Assembly: GCA_008638375.1 (NCBI GenBank)
Contig: CM018052.1
Span: forward strand, 26,133,071-26,197,070
Direction: 5' to 3'
Length of the DNA: 64,000 nucleotides
Source: Nyssa sinensis
Taxonomy: Eukaryota; Streptophyta; Magnoliopsida; Cornales; Nyssaceae
Shown one piece after another: positions 17,553-29,943 of this stretch. A model generated the notes under the pieces. That model ran no database searches, was not told where the DNA came from, and saw only the letters and a program-made list of their open reading frames with translations. Position 1 is the first letter of the stretch. Each line of letters opens with the position of its first letter. The position numbers and the translations under genes were made by a program.

Positions 17553-19911
17553 CTATTTAGAGCGTTTTTCTTTTAGTGCGAGGGCTTGACATTCCCAGGT
17601 GGCTGACAGCCCTTAACAGTGAGAACTCTATCGTTGTGGACATATTTCAAGCATTAATGGAGGGTTGAAGTAACCGCTCCCATCTGGTGGATCCAAGGTC
17701 TCCCAATAATGACATTTTAGGGAGACTTAGTGTATAAGACCATATATTCAGAGATCAGTGTCTTCTGTCCATCCCCCTCTCCTATCATGGTTAGTAGATC
17801 AATTCTGCCTATTGGGATACTGAGATTCCTACTGAATCCTGCCATGATAATAGTGATAACTCTGATGTCATTAGAGTTAAGCTTTATGTGTTTAAAGGGT
17901 TCGTAGAATAATACGTTGGTAGAACTTCTAGTATCCATGAGAACCTTTCTGAAATCAAAATTTACGATTTTGAGTGAGATGACAAGAGCATCGCTGTGGG
18001 GATAATGCATCCCAATGAGGTCCAATTTGGAGAACTAGATCTGAGGTTCTGACTTCACATTTTTCTCAATGGCCGAGATTTGGATGATACCGGGTTCTGC
18101 CTTTGCCTCTAGAGCATATCTTTTCCTAACTTGGTTAGACATTCTTGTCATCGTATTGTCAACGTAAAGCAGGAAGATAACTTGATTATTTTTCTATTGC
18201 TAATCATTCTGAATTTTCCTCTATTCAGGCCTTTGCTCTTGCCTTCTTTGAGGTGGTCTTTCGTCACGAGGGTTCTGCCTCCCGTCCTGACAGACAAACT
18301 CTCTTAGTCGGTTTCTCTTGATAAGATGCTCTATTTATTGCTTCAAAGCCTGCACTCCTCAGTCGTGTGCCCCTGCTCTTTATAGAAGTTACACTATTTG
18401 TTCTGATTTCTTAAGTTAGGGTGGTTTTTAGTGGCTCTGGCCATCTCAAGTTTTCACAAGTTTGGATCTGTTGGAGTTTACGGGTAAAAGAAGCATTTAA
18501 AAGGGTATAAGTCCCATACTTTCCAGAGTTAAAGTTATTCTAGGCTCTGGGTGTTGTTTTCTTGTCGGGACTCCTGATCCTTTTCTTATTAGCACTGTTA
18601 TCCCTCTTCTGAACTTGCACATCCTTCTGAGTTTGTTCTTTTGCTTTTCAGAATGAGGTTTTTGTATCTTTAAGATTTATATATTCTTGTGCCCTTTCCA
18701 TGAGTGTTATCATATCGATAGGAGGATTCTTGGTTAAGAAATCCTGGAAACGTCCAGGCCTAAAGCCTGAAGTGAGGGTGTCCACTAGGAAACTTGGACT
18801 ATAATCAGCTATCTCCATGAGCTCGATGTTAAAACAAGCTATGTACTCTCGAAGTGATTCTCCTTTTGCTTGCTTTACAGTTAGCAAGAATTTTAGTTCT
18901 TTTCTCAACTTCCTACTCGTTAAGAATCGGTCAAAAAATAGCCTACTGAGCTCATAAAAATTACTAATCGATCTTTGGGGGAGGTTGTGGAACCACTTAA
19001 GGGCGGTACCCTTGAGGCTTGTTACGAAAGTTTGACACATGAAGGCATCAGTAACTCCATGTAGAGCCATTGTATGTTGATAGTGAGATAGGTAGTCCCC
19101 AAGGTCCTCAGACCCACCATAAAGGGTAAATTTTGGGATAACGAACTTCTTAAGTCGCTCCTCTATCATTATGTTAGAGGTAAATGGCGTAGAGAACCTA
19201 CCGAGAAATTTACTTAGCTCATTTTGATATAGAGGGGTACGGAACCCTTTAGTTGAGATCGTCTGATCTTGGGAGTCTACTATCTCCTCTAACCTCTGAA
19301 GGGCTTTGGGTAGGACTTGTTGTGCAATTGGTACCCGTTGTTGATCTTGTCCTACGCCTCCAGATCTTTGACTTAGGAGAGGAATTTTTTTGGTGTTAGT
19401 AGGAGGATGTTGCTATCCCAAGACTAGGGGGCACTAGAGTCTCTAGAGGTTAGAATTCCTGCAATGCTGGATTGGCTCTAGAGATCATTAGAGTTGGTAT
19501 CCTCGTTTTGCTCTGGTAATGGACAGTTAGATGAAATGTGGGCATTCTTCTCCCCACAGTTGTTGATGTTTATGGATCATCCCTTATATGAGCGGTACCA
19601 CGAGAGTGTACGGGTTGCATGTTAGGCAACCCCTCATTGGGAAATCCTCTAGTCGTGGTGGTGGCAGGAGGTTGAGGTCCTCCGTGAACAACATTAGTAG
19701 TAAGAGGAAAAGGGTTATTCCGTTGGTTCTGAGCCAGTGAAGCCAGAGCTTGTGACATGGTAGTGAGTTATTTTTACATCTAATCAGAATGTCGTTGAAT
19801 CCGATCAAGTTGTTATTGTAAATGAATGGGTGTTTGTCCCCTTCCTTTTTTAGCAAGAGGCTGATTCTGAAGATTTTGGGAATTCTTTCTAGGACGAAGG
19901 CTGGGAACCGT
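17553..19911 (-). pseudogene. Decayed gag-protease of copy 2
   Basis: Homologous to 7357-9720. The ATG seems changed to ACG at 19909-19911. The gag core is readable at 18648-19169 (MALHGVTDAFMCQTF, LKWFHNLPQ). The protease region is at 17717-18025 with DTRSS where the active site DTGSS is expected, so the catalytic motif itself is lost. It ends at the conserved TAG CAATTA. Confidence 0.87.
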
Positions 19912-19980
19912 TTTCTTTTGCGAGAAAAAAAACAAAAGATCCGTTGTTTTGAAGAAAAGATACCAAGAACTATTATCGTT

Positions 19981-19999
19981 CCCACAGATGGCACCAAAC
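19981..19999 (-). other. Mutated primer-binding site of copy 2
   Basis: Minus strand TTTGGTGCCATCTGTGGG adjoins the 5' LTR; it differs from copy 1 by CpG-type changes (GGCGCCG to GGTGCCA). Confidence 0.65.
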
Positions 20000-20459
20000 T
20001 GATGTTGCTCTTTTATGGTCAGAAAGTCTACCGTCCTTCGCTACCTGTCAAGAACTTGAGGTCAGAAGGTCACCGGGAAGGCTTCGGTGGTAGCCGTTCC
20101 GATAATAAAGTCAGTAAAGAAAAAGAGACTATAATTTAAAAGATGAATTGAACATAAATTAAAAGCGTACTTTATGATCTTATTTATAAGTTATAGATAT
20201 CCTAAGTTGAGTAGGATTAGGAGCCATAAAAGTAGGGATTTAAAGATATCCGAAGATAATAGTTGTCATATTGAACCATGTTTCCTTATGTTGAAGTCGG
20301 TAAGGTATGGAAGGTGGTGTTATGTTCTTAACCATATACCTCTGAACCCTCTGTGCCTGGTTGAACTAGATAAAACAATCTTTCTTGATTTGTTTCCTAA
20401 AGAGCTCTGTACAGACACGTGTCATGCTTTGAATATGTTTGTCACCTTATCGTATATCA
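20000..20459 (-). repeat. 5' LTR of copy 2
   Basis: 460 bp, TGATGTTG...GTATATCA. TATA box TATAAATA on the minus strand at 20181-20188. ABRE-like ACGTGTC at 20417-20423, 36 bases from the outer end. Confidence 0.88.
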
Positions 20460-22092
20460 TCATGCATATTCGTTATTTGTAATATTCTATGATAAATAGG
20501 TGCATTTAGCAATGCTTTTATTTGTCATGTTTAGAAAAACGTGACTAAAAACTTCATTTCTAATAGTGAAAATAAAATTAATCTTAAAAATTATATTATG
20601 TCTATTCTTTTTAAAGTTGTGTAAGTCGAATCTAGCTCATCTCTGGTGCAACTGTTTTTTAAAGGAAAAATTCTAAAATAGTGTATAAATCTCACAATTA
20701 AAGAAATATATAGTCTAAACTCCACTACTTAATGAGTAAATAGTGAAAGGGTGAATCATAGCATCCATATGTGTGTGTGTGTGTGTATATATATATATAC
20801 ATCTATATATATATATATTGTAAAATAATTGGTGTTGGATTATGTAAATGCACAAAATACATTTAATCAACTAGGAGTGGTTTTGGAATATGAAATGTTT
20901 GTTTGGCTCACTTTTTCATCATAACATTCTAAGTAACTAATAATTTGAAGAGTCAAAGATAGAGGATGTTGCTAACAAACCTTCAAAATGTTCAAGGTGT
21001 GGAGTGTCTATTGAATCCACTTTTTTCTTTTATAGACTTGATCCATAACCATAACAATGTCAAATTGAATAGGATTTTAGATTATATTTGTGGGTCAATT
21101 GTGTTTACTTCTGCCCTTTGAGAGGTTTATAAGGCTTGGAATTCTTGAACCTATTGATTTATCCAATAACATCATTCGTCATAACTCTTTTTTAAAGTTT
21201 CAATAGAAAGATAAAACACATCCATTGATTATAAAAAAACCATTGATATATCATCTTGTAAACCAAATCAACCAATCATTTCTCATAACGTAAAAGAAGC
21301 AAAAGAGTGGGTTTGCGGGATTTATGTCGGACACTGACACATGCTCTAGCCTTATTTCTGAACTATGGAATATTAAAAAGGGGCTCAAGTTTATGCTAAG
21401 GGAATGTATTTTTAATCTTCTTGTTGATCTCTTGTTCTTCTTGAACGCATCGCTGATAAAAGATTAATAAAATTAAAAAAATAAAACAATCAAACAAACT
21501 AATGCAAGATTTTTGCTACAAATTTGAGAATGTCAACAAAAAAAATTAGTCATCATAGAGCAGCTACCAAAGGAATGCCTGTCCATCTAGCCTCTATACC
21601 ATTTGAAGGCCAAAATAATTATCTTTATTTTATTTTTCTATTCCCGATTATCCTAAATCAGATTCACTTCCGACATGGAGCACACTTGACCTTGCATCAC
21701 TTGATATATCATCGAGGAATAAAAATCTCTTTTGATTTTGCGTTACTTGCTACATTGAGAATAGCTTTTCTTTTTGAACATTCGTCATTCTTTTAAGAGG
21801 GAATTGTTGATGAATTCGACAGGCTCTGTAGTTTCGAGGTTGGCTTTGATCTTTTTGTCATTTTCAATGCCTACTTCAAAGAAGAGGTCATAGGTTCAAG
21901 TTTCACTCTCCACTAGAAAGATGTGAATATTTATTTTCACCCAATTATGAATTGGACTGGGTTATTTGTCCAAGGCCTATATTAAAGAGTCTTTTGGATT
22001 GGATTTTATCTTATAAATTGATTGATTTGGTTAATTTAGCTGTAATAGATTTGAGTTGATTAATATGAATTATAACAAAAAAACGTTTCTTT

Positions 22093-22131
<39 letters not shown>

Positions 22132-22587
22132 GTTTGGCAGGATTAACGGAATAATGACTATATCATACAAAAATAATTTAGTGATAGGCCAATTGACTGG
22201 AACTAAATGTACGCCCAGCCATATGACTTTAAGGTGGCTTGCATTGAATAAGTTTAATGGCATGCTATAGAGGTCACATCTCAAAGGGCAGTGGTGAATT
22301 TAGAACTTGTGACTAGGAAGGGCAAAGTGTGTCTCGTTAAATTCTATGAAAATTTAAAAAATTTTGGGAGCATCAATTCTTATTTTTTTAATTTTATTTT
22401 GTAAAACTAGAATACAAAAATTAAATTTTAAATTTTTTTTTTGAGAATTAAGTAGTATTTCATCCCAACAGTTAGACAATTCATGTCAAGGTAAAACCCT
22501 TTTGACCTACATAAAGACAGTTCTTTGCATAAATCAGGTAAATTTAAGGTCGGTGATCCTCCAAGGAGATACGTACTCAGTAAAATT
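20460..22587. other. Intergenic AT-rich DNA between copies 2 and 3
   Basis: No gene supported. Contains a (TG)n(TA)n microsatellite (about 20770-20818), a SINE-like fragment (about 21850-22090) and an (AT)n run (22098-22126). Confidence 0.6.
21850..22090 (+). repeat. SINE-like fragment
   Basis: Contains a tRNA box-B-like GGTTCAAGTTTCA followed by a body that aligns by eye with 39,640-39,855 (shared CAATTATGAATT, TATTAA, TTATAAATTGATT-type blocks), and ends in an A-run. A decayed tRNA-derived SINE is the likeliest reading. Confidence 0.45.
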
Positions 22588-22780
22588 TAAATTAAGAGTA
22601 ATGTTTTATGGACGATTTATCTTCACCCATGTAACCTGCCCATATGATGTGGTACTCTTATATCATTTAAATAACAAGACAAATAATCACTCCATCTCAT
22701 TGATGTGAGAGTGCTACATTACATGAGCAGAGTACATGGGTGAAGATAGATAAGTCATAAAACATTACTTTTGAATTAAA
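22588..22780. mobile_element. Foldback MITE of about 190 bp
   Basis: The two halves are inverted copies of about 70 bp. Both arms read (outside to inside) AGTAATGTTTTATG, then ATCTTCACCCATGTA, then TGTGGTACTCT / TGTAGCACTCT. No coding capacity. A small non-autonomous DNA transposon is likely. TSD not clear. Confidence 0.75.
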
Positions 22781-22941
22781 GACTTAGTGTATTAAAAACT
22801 TTCTTTTAACCCGCTACAACTCGAGCAACCCTTTAGAGTTAAAAGGAATCTCAAACGATTTCCATTTTCATAGTTCAAAGTTCTACCCTTTCTCAATTTG
22901 TATAGCCTAAGCACATTAATGCCTAAACATAAAGTAGATTG

Positions 22942-22946
22942 GAGGC
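22942..22946. repeat. Left target-site duplication of Tat copy 3 (GAGGC)
   Basis: GAGGC directly before the 3' LTR, identical to 32803-32807 directly after the 5' LTR. Confidence 0.85.
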
Positions 22947-23410
22947 TGATGTTGTTTTTTTTTTTTTTTGTCTAAAGGCTTCTCCTCATGAACTACTTGT
23001 CAAGAACTAGAGGTTAAAGGGTCACCGAGAAGGCTCCGATAGTAGCCGCTCCGATGATAAAGTCAATAGAGAAATAAAGACAGTAATTCAAGTAGAGAAT
23101 TGAACATGAATTGAAAGCATACCTTATGGACTTATTTATAAGGTGTAGATTTCTCAAGTTGAGTAGAACTATGAGCATGAAAGTAGGGATTCGAAGATAT
23201 CTGTAGATAGTAGTTACCATATTGGATTATGTTTCCTTATTCTGAGGTTGGTAGTCTATGGAAGGCGGTGACCAGTTCGGACCCCTTACCTTTGAAGTCA
23301 TTGTACTTGGTTGAGTGAATGAACTAACTACCTTATGATCTGTGTACCGAAGAACTACTTATAGACACGTGTCGTACTCTTAATCACCGTAATCAGATTA
23401 TGGTATATCA
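22947..23410 (-). repeat. 3' LTR of copy 3
   Basis: 464 bp, TGATGTTG...GGTATATCA. Minus-strand TATAAATA at 23133-23140; ACGTGTC at 23367-23373, 37 bases from the outer end. Confidence 0.88.
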
Positions 23411-23426
23411 ACTATCCCCCCTAAGC
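23411..23426 (-). other. Polypurine tract of copy 3
   Basis: Minus strand CTTAGGGGGGATAGT directly upstream of the 3' LTR. Confidence 0.75.
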
Positions 23427-23644
23427 CTCAGTTTTGTAAAACCCCTAAAGAGATGAGGTTAGGGTTTCTGAAGGTCACGCGTGTTTTTTCATAAATGCGT
23501 CGTTTCGTATTTCGATAAAATAGTCGTTGATGGGATAGTTAATGTCCTATCATTGCGTCAGTCGCCGGTTGGACAACTGAGGCCATCATCATCTCAACTA
23601 TCGGCTGGGGGTGATGCGTTAAATGCCACCCCCTTAGATGGTCT

Positions 23645-23652
23645 TATAAATA
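23645..23652 (+). promoter_or_regulatory. TATA box of the antisense gene, copy 3
   Basis: TATAAATA in GGTCTTATAAATACGAAG, at the position equivalent to 11450 in copy 2. Confidence 0.6.
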
Positions 23653-23858
23653 CGAAGAAACCTCCTAAAGAAGAGATTTTACGAACTCTCAAAAGTATCA
23701 AGTGCATTTCTGAGAAAGAAGGAAAATCTTAAGGCAATTTTTGGTACACCTAAAGACCTTTCCGGCAATCAGCTTTCTAGTTTCAAATGTATCTTAAATA
23801 ACTCTTTGACTTTCTTTTTCTTCCCTCCTTATTTTTGTTTTTATTTTGTTTTGGGAAG

Positions 23859-25786
23859 ATACTTGCTTTTTACGTTTAGTCGAGCACGGGAGAGGAAGCA
23901 AGGAAGATTGTAAAGGTTATGGATTAGAAGGTATTCGACTTTATATTGAGTGATGAGGATAGGAATGCCTCAAATGACATCTCGGGAGTGCTTTTAATTG
24001 AAGCACACCTTGAACCTAGGAATAGGGAGACCGGTACATCAAGTAAACCTCGTAGGAGAGAAGAGGGTGAGAGTGTCATGACTGATGGTATGTTAGATGC
24101 CTTGATAGTCAATTTTGACTTTCCCTAAAATGTGTACTGTAGGATACCGAAAGCTATAGATCACCCATCAGATATTGAAAGATGAGAGATCTGCGTCTAC
24201 TTTGAGTGGTTCGAGGTCGGTGTACATTTTCCTCTTCATCCCTTAGTGAACGAGTTTTTCTGTTGGTTCAAGATCTGCTTTGCCGAACTAAACATTAATA
24301 GCTGGAGGCAGTTGATAGCTTTTTTAGTCATAGAGCATCAAAATGAAATCGAAGTAAATCTGAACCTCATTAGAAGTAACATGGACATGAAATACCGAAA
24401 TTTAGAAAGGATGTTTTACATGTCCTTTGACAAAAGGTTCAAGCCCCTGACCTCAGTACCCACTTCCAACAAAACATGAAAGAAGTGGTATTTTTTTGTC
24501 AAGGGTAGTTGGGAATATGAGGACTTCGAGAATAAGAGCAACTTCTTTCCTTGATACAGCGACTTTAAGGGTGAGCTTATTGAACTTAGACGATATGTTC
24601 AATATTATACTTCTGTTTTGATCTGACTAGCCATGTTTAAATTTTCCTGTCGCTGATAAGAAGGCTTGAAGAAGGTCTGTCTTCATTCCTGACCTCCAAG
24701 AGAAATACAATAAGCTTCTTCATCCCCAAGAGCACCCCCATGACCAAATCCTTACCCTTCAAAACTTCATGGAGCAAGACTAGTCAAAGATAGGATAGAG
24801 GTTTTGAAGAAGACTGTGATCACTAGGTGGACGGTCGGTCAAAAGAAGGTCGAGAAGACGTCTACTCCACCGGAGTAGACCCCTTCCCAAAAGAAGAGAA
24901 GAACAGAGACTAAGGGCCAAACTCTCCAGAATGAACTATTTTAGAAGAGCTGGCACGACACTGCCCATCATGCAATGCAAACTTCCTCCACTTCTAGCCC
25001 CTATGGCGCGTCTTGAATCCCGAGGCAAAAGGAAGATGGGCATAGTCCCTCTAGGGGTGGCCATGGTAGAAACAGGAGAATTTGTCATAAAAAAGAACTA
25101 CGAGGAGGCTTGGAGTTCTACTGTTGGTCGCTTCAAAGGGATGAAGCCCCAAAAGCTTGCCAGAGACCTCATAGTCTTCCACATGAGGGTAAGTTGTCCT
25201 GATTTGCCTTCATTCAATCTTTTTATATATTTTTTTTTAACCTTTTGTACTTGTTAAATTTGTCAATTCTACCTATTTGCAAGCAGCTCATGCTATGGCT
25301 GCCATCATAATCTGCCCCGAAGGGTTAGAATGGGTGGACAGGCTTCAAGCTGAGTTGGACGAAGCAAGGCTCCACCTTGGGACTGCTCGATCTACTACTC
25401 TTTCCTTTGAAGGAAAATTGAAGGAGTTCCTTACTGTCCTCTCTATTCTAGAGTCCTAGAAGAATGCCTTAACCTCAGATTTAGAGGTTTTGAGGAAAGA
25501 AAAAGAAGACTCTGAAGCCGTTATTGCTAAGAAACTCATTGCTAATGTGCAAGCGGCAAGAGAGGAGACAAAAAGAGCTCCGAGGGAATTGGTGCAGAGG
25601 CTATAAGGAGAGTTCACGGATCATGGATATGAAATGTTCAAAAAGAAGATCCAAGAACTTTATCCTGACCTCGACATCTTTGGAATGGATGAGGTTCTAG
25701 TAGATGAGCTTGTGATGAGCTTTCTTGAAGCTGCCCCGGTGGAAGCCATACCCAAGTAAGAGGGGCCCCCTACCGAAGATCATTAG
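23859..25786 (+). pseudogene. Decayed antisense accessory gene of copy 3
   Basis: Aligns throughout with the antisense genes of copies 1 and 2. The start is lost (ATA at 23859 where copy 2 has ATG). The domain equivalent to the start of copy 1 is readable at 24246-24479 and stops at TGA (24477-24479) where copy 1 has TGG. The intron donor GTGAGC near 24570 and the exon-2 donor GTAAGT near 25190 are kept. The coiled-coil exon starts near 25288 and is interrupted by TAG after LESS-type sequence at about 25457. The end CAT TAG matches copy 2. Confidence 0.8.
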
Positions 25787-26051
25787 TTAGGATTTTTTGT
25801 AATTTTTTTTTTTCCTTTTTTGGCTTTTTTGTACTTCCTTGTAGTTTCTCAATCATTTATAAAATTGTCATTTTGGCTTAAGATATGGTATTTTGAGTAT
25901 TTCTGTTTTGCTTAGCCTTTATAACTAACTAGAGGTGTGACTTTAATTAAGCAATACTTTTAAAAATGAGATCGAAAATATCAATGATGATATTAACATC
26001 ATAGTGATATGTGATTCAACCCTGTAGCTCTCTTTAGTAAATAGGTAGTAA
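25787..26051. other. Element spacer, copy 3
   Basis: T-rich then AT-rich sequence after the antisense gene; no gene. Confidence 0.4.
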
Positions 26052-26572
26052 ATGGACCAGACCTGTAACATTTGTGATAAAATACAAGTTTTTTAGGGGT
26101 CTGGACATTGGTAGTAAAATAGACCAGACTAATAACGCTTATGATGGACACAAGATTTTTAAGGGTCTATATATTGGTAGTAAAATGGACCAGACCTGTA
26201 ACACTTGTGATAAACACAAGATTTTTAGGGGTTTGTTCATTGGTGGTAAAATGGACCAAACCTGTAACACTTGTGATGGAAACAAAATTTTTAGGGATCT
26301 GTACATTAGTAGTAAAATAGACTAGAACTGTAACACTTGTGTTTTTAAGGGTCTGTATATTAGTAGTAAATTGGATCAGACTTGTAATACTTATGATAGA
26401 CACAAGGTTTTTTGGAGTTTGTAAATTAGTAATAAAATAGACCATACCTGTAACACTTGTGATGGACACAAGGTTTTTAGGGATCTGTACATTGGTAGTA
26501 AAATGGACCAGACCTATAACACTTGTGATGGACATAAAGTTTTTAAGAGTCTATATAATGGTAGTAAACACT
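26052..26572. repeat. About 66-bp hairpin tandem array of copy 3
   Basis: About eight units of the form ATGGACCAGACCTGTAACAC...GGGTCTGTACATTGGTAGT. Outer arms CAGACC and GGTCTG and inner arms CTTGTG and CACAAG pair within each unit. Some units have lost one arm. Located between the convergent antisense gene and pol, as in the other copies. Confidence 0.9.
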
Positions 26573-26601
26573 GAAGAACTTAAAAACCTCAAGTTAATTT
26601 T

Positions 26602-29600
26602 TTATTGATAATACTTACGTAGGTGCTCAATGTTCTAAGGCCTAGGTACAGACCTCCCAACTAAATCTTCCAACCAATAAGTTGTAAGTCTAACAATCTT
26701 GGTTACTTTGTAGGGCCCCTCCAATTAGGGAAAAGTTTTCGCATAGTGGGATATTTAGTGTTCAGGAACACCCTTTTTAGGATGAGGTCTCCAAGCTGAG
26801 AATTAACAGGTTTTAGCCTTTTGTTGAAGTACTCGGCCATCCTTTGTTGGTAGGCTTCAATTTTGATCCGTGGTTGTTCGTGCTTCTCTTCCAAACGATT
26901 GAGATTTTCTATAAGCTTTTGGCCATTGGCCTCTTGGTCAAAGAGGTCCGTTTTAAGGGTCGGTATACCGATCTCAACAGGAATGATTGCCTCAATGCCG
27001 TAAGCGAGCGAAAATGACATCTCCATAATTGGGGTTCTCCTAGTAGTTCGATAGGCCCAAAGAATCCCAAGGAGCTCTTTCACCCATCTTCCTTTGGCTT
27101 CTTCTAACTTCCCCTTTATGGCCTCTAAAATAGTACGATTGGTGACCTCGACTTACCCATTAGCTTCAGGATGTCCTGAAGAGGAGAAGTGGAGACTAAT
27201 ATGAAGATCTTCACAAAACTTTCCAAATACCTTTCCTGTGAACCGTGTTTGATTGTTTGAAATAATGACTCTGGGTATGTCGAACGTACATAAAACGTTA
27301 TTCTAAGTAAAGTTCTTGACCTCTATCTCAGTGATGTGGGTTAGAGGTTCAACTTTTGCCAACTTCGAGAAGTAGTCAATGGTGACTAACGTGAATCTTT
27401 TGTTCTAAGGGATTTTTGGTAACAGTCCCACGATATCCATTCCCCATTGGGCAAAGGGCCAAGGACTAGTAGTAGGGATGAGCTCATGTTAAGGTTGATG
27501 TTGGTAAGAGGCAAAATGCTGACATTTGTCACATGTTCGAACATATTCTTTAGCTTGTTTTAGCATACCAGGCCAGTAGTAGCCCTGAGTTAGTGCTCGG
27601 TGGGTTATGGTTCTTCTGCCGTTATGGTTGCAATATATCCCCTCGTGTATTTCAGTTAGAACATAATGGGCCTTTTTTGGAGCTAAGCACAATAGGAAGG
27701 GTTGTATATAAAACCTTTAGTAAAGTTTTTCTTTAAGGATTAAATACCGAACTGCCCTGATTTGGATCCTCTTGGCCTGATTTTTGTCCTTTGGAGGCAA
27801 TCTTTCCATCAGGAATTTGATGATGGGAGTCATCCAATTCGGAGATTGTTTGCAAAATCTGAAAAGCTTGTGACACTTCAATGCTGGGCTTTAATTGATA
27901 GGAGATTTTCACCATAGAATCTCTTTCTGACTTGAGATGGGAGGCCATATTTTCTAGTACGTTTGCCTTGGAATTTTGATTTCTTTCAATCTTCTGAATA
28001 ATGAATTTGCAGAAAGATTGCTTTAATGATTCCACCAGCTTTGAATACTTGACCATTTTGCTATCTTTGGTAGAATACTCTCCCAAGACTTGACTGACCA
28101 CAAACTGAGAGTCAAAAAATACGTCAAGGTCTAAAGCTTCACATTCTAGAGCTAATTTTAATCCGCGAATAAGTGCTTTATACTCAGTTTTTTTGTTTGA
28201 GGCTCTAAATTCCAAACTGACGACTTTTTTGGTTATGATCCTATCAGGGGACTGAAGTATTATACCTACTCCAGAGCCCTTATCTGTCGAAGAACCATCA
28301 GCATAAAGTAGCCATGCCGAAGTGTCTGTAGTGGTTTGTGCTTTTGAATGCTGCATTCTAGTAAATTTAGTTATAAAATTTGCTAATGCCCGAGCTTTGA
28401 TAGCAGCTCGTGGAACGTAAGATATATCAAACTCTCCTAACTCTACTAACCACTTAACCAATCGTCTAGAAACTTTAGGTTTGTGAAGGACTGACTTCAA
28501 AAGATAGGATGTGGGGATCACGATAGGATAACTTGAAAGTATGGCATAAGCTTCCGAGTAGACACTACTTAGGCTAAATCCAGTTTTTCAATTTCTAAAT
28601 ATGTGGTCTCGATGTCCAGAAGTGTTATATTGACATAGAAGATAGGCCTCTGAACTCCCTTGTCTTCTCTAATTAATGCAAAGCTTACCGCACTTTGTGA
28701 CACGACTAAATACATGAGTAATTTTTCTTTTGGCACTACATTTGAAAGAAGTTCGGGGGAGGCTAAATATTTCTTGAGTTGCTTGAAAGCTTCTTCATAT
28801 TTAGAGGTCCACTCTATAGCCTTAATCCCCCAAAAAGCTTTAAAGAACAGGAGGCATCGACCTGTTGATTTAGAGATGAACCTATTCAGTGATGCTATCC
28901 TTCCATTTAGTCCCTGAATATCTTTCTTAGTTCTCAGGGATTCCAAATAAATTAGAGCCTTGATCTAGGTAGGATCTATTTCGATTCCTTTTTGGAAAAC
29001 TAGGAAACCTAAGAATTTTTCCTTTATAATCCCAAAGGTACACTTTGATGGATTAAGTTTCATTCTATGCACCTTTAAGGTGTCGAATGTTTTGGATAAG
29101 TGCTAGATGTGGTCAGCCCTCTGAGCACTTTTAACGAGTATATCATCAATACAGACTTCTATTGTATCTTCGATCTGGAGGTCAAACATTTTATTCAAAA
29201 ACCTTTGATATGTGGCTCTAACATTCTTTAGACTGAACGACATCACTTTATAATAATAGAGACCTCGTTCTAATATAAAAGTTATTTTCTCCTACTTTAG
29301 AGGATATATTTGGATTTGATTGTACCTAAAGTATATGTCTATGAAGCTCATAAATTTGTAACATGCCATAACATCAACGAGTTGATTAATTCTAAGAATA
29401 GGAAAGTTGTCTTTAGGACAAGCTTTATTAAGATAGGCATAATCAACAGAGACTCTCCATTTTCCATTCTTTCTTCTTTGCAAAGACTGTATTGGCAAGC
29501 CATTCAGGGTAAAACACCTCTCTTATCATTCCAGCATCTAGCAACCTCTGGAATTCTTCATTGATAATCTTATGACGTTTTGGGGCAAATCTCCTCCTCT

Positions 29601-29943
29601 TTTGTCTCACTAGAGGATGGTCTAGATCTGTTATTAGCTTGTGAGAGCTAAAGTCATGATTTATTTCCTCCATATCTCTAGTCTCACAAGAAAATACCAA
29701 AAAGTTGACTTTTAAAAATTTAACAATATTCTTCTATTTGGAAAGAGACAAAGTTGAGCCAATTTGTAAGTACTTCCCCTCTTCTTCGGTGTTGACGAGC
29801 ACTTTGATGGGTTCTTGCATCGGTTTTACCATGTTGTCCCTACCTTTTAGACTCAGTGGTTCATCTATCTCGGAAGGACATTCCTCGGCTTCTTATAGTT
29901 CTGGAGAGGGAGGATCCTTCTCTTTATGAGGATATTGTAATTG
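26602..29943 (-). pseudogene. Decayed pol of copy 3
   Basis: Exactly as long (3,342 bp) as the pol region of copy 1, so mutation has been mainly by substitution. Readable blocks: integrase C-terminus 26703-27083, integrase zinc finger 27489-27692 (CDKCQHFASY), RNase H 27733-28521 (YADGSSTDKGSGVG), the RT/RNase H border 28569-28946, RT N-terminus 29292-29700. Many in-frame stops lie between them. The UAG CAA UUA junction with gag survives. Confidence 0.88.

Larger units (their letters stand above)
10753..20459 (-). mobile_element. Tat-clade LTR retrotransposon, copy 2 (decayed, both LTRs present)
   Basis: Same plan as copy 1: 5' LTR at 20000-20459, gag-protease, UAG, pol, hairpin array, antisense gene on the plus strand, polypurine tract, 3' LTR at 10753-11208. 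Every coding part carries many in-frame stops. The LTRs differ at very roughly 15% of positions by hand alignment, mostly transitions. The flanks (TCGAG left, TCATG right) are not an exact target duplication: three of five match, so either it has decayed or the ends come from different insertions. Confidence 0.88.

Noticed and set aside
21524..21796. 90-codon plus-strand frame
   Set aside because: AT-rich, no recognisable domain, isolated in intergenic DNA.
22281..22440. Sequence resembling a common plant transposon end (GGTGAATTTAGAACTTGTGAC)
   Set aside because: No matching partner terminus or duplication could be found, so no element can be delimited.
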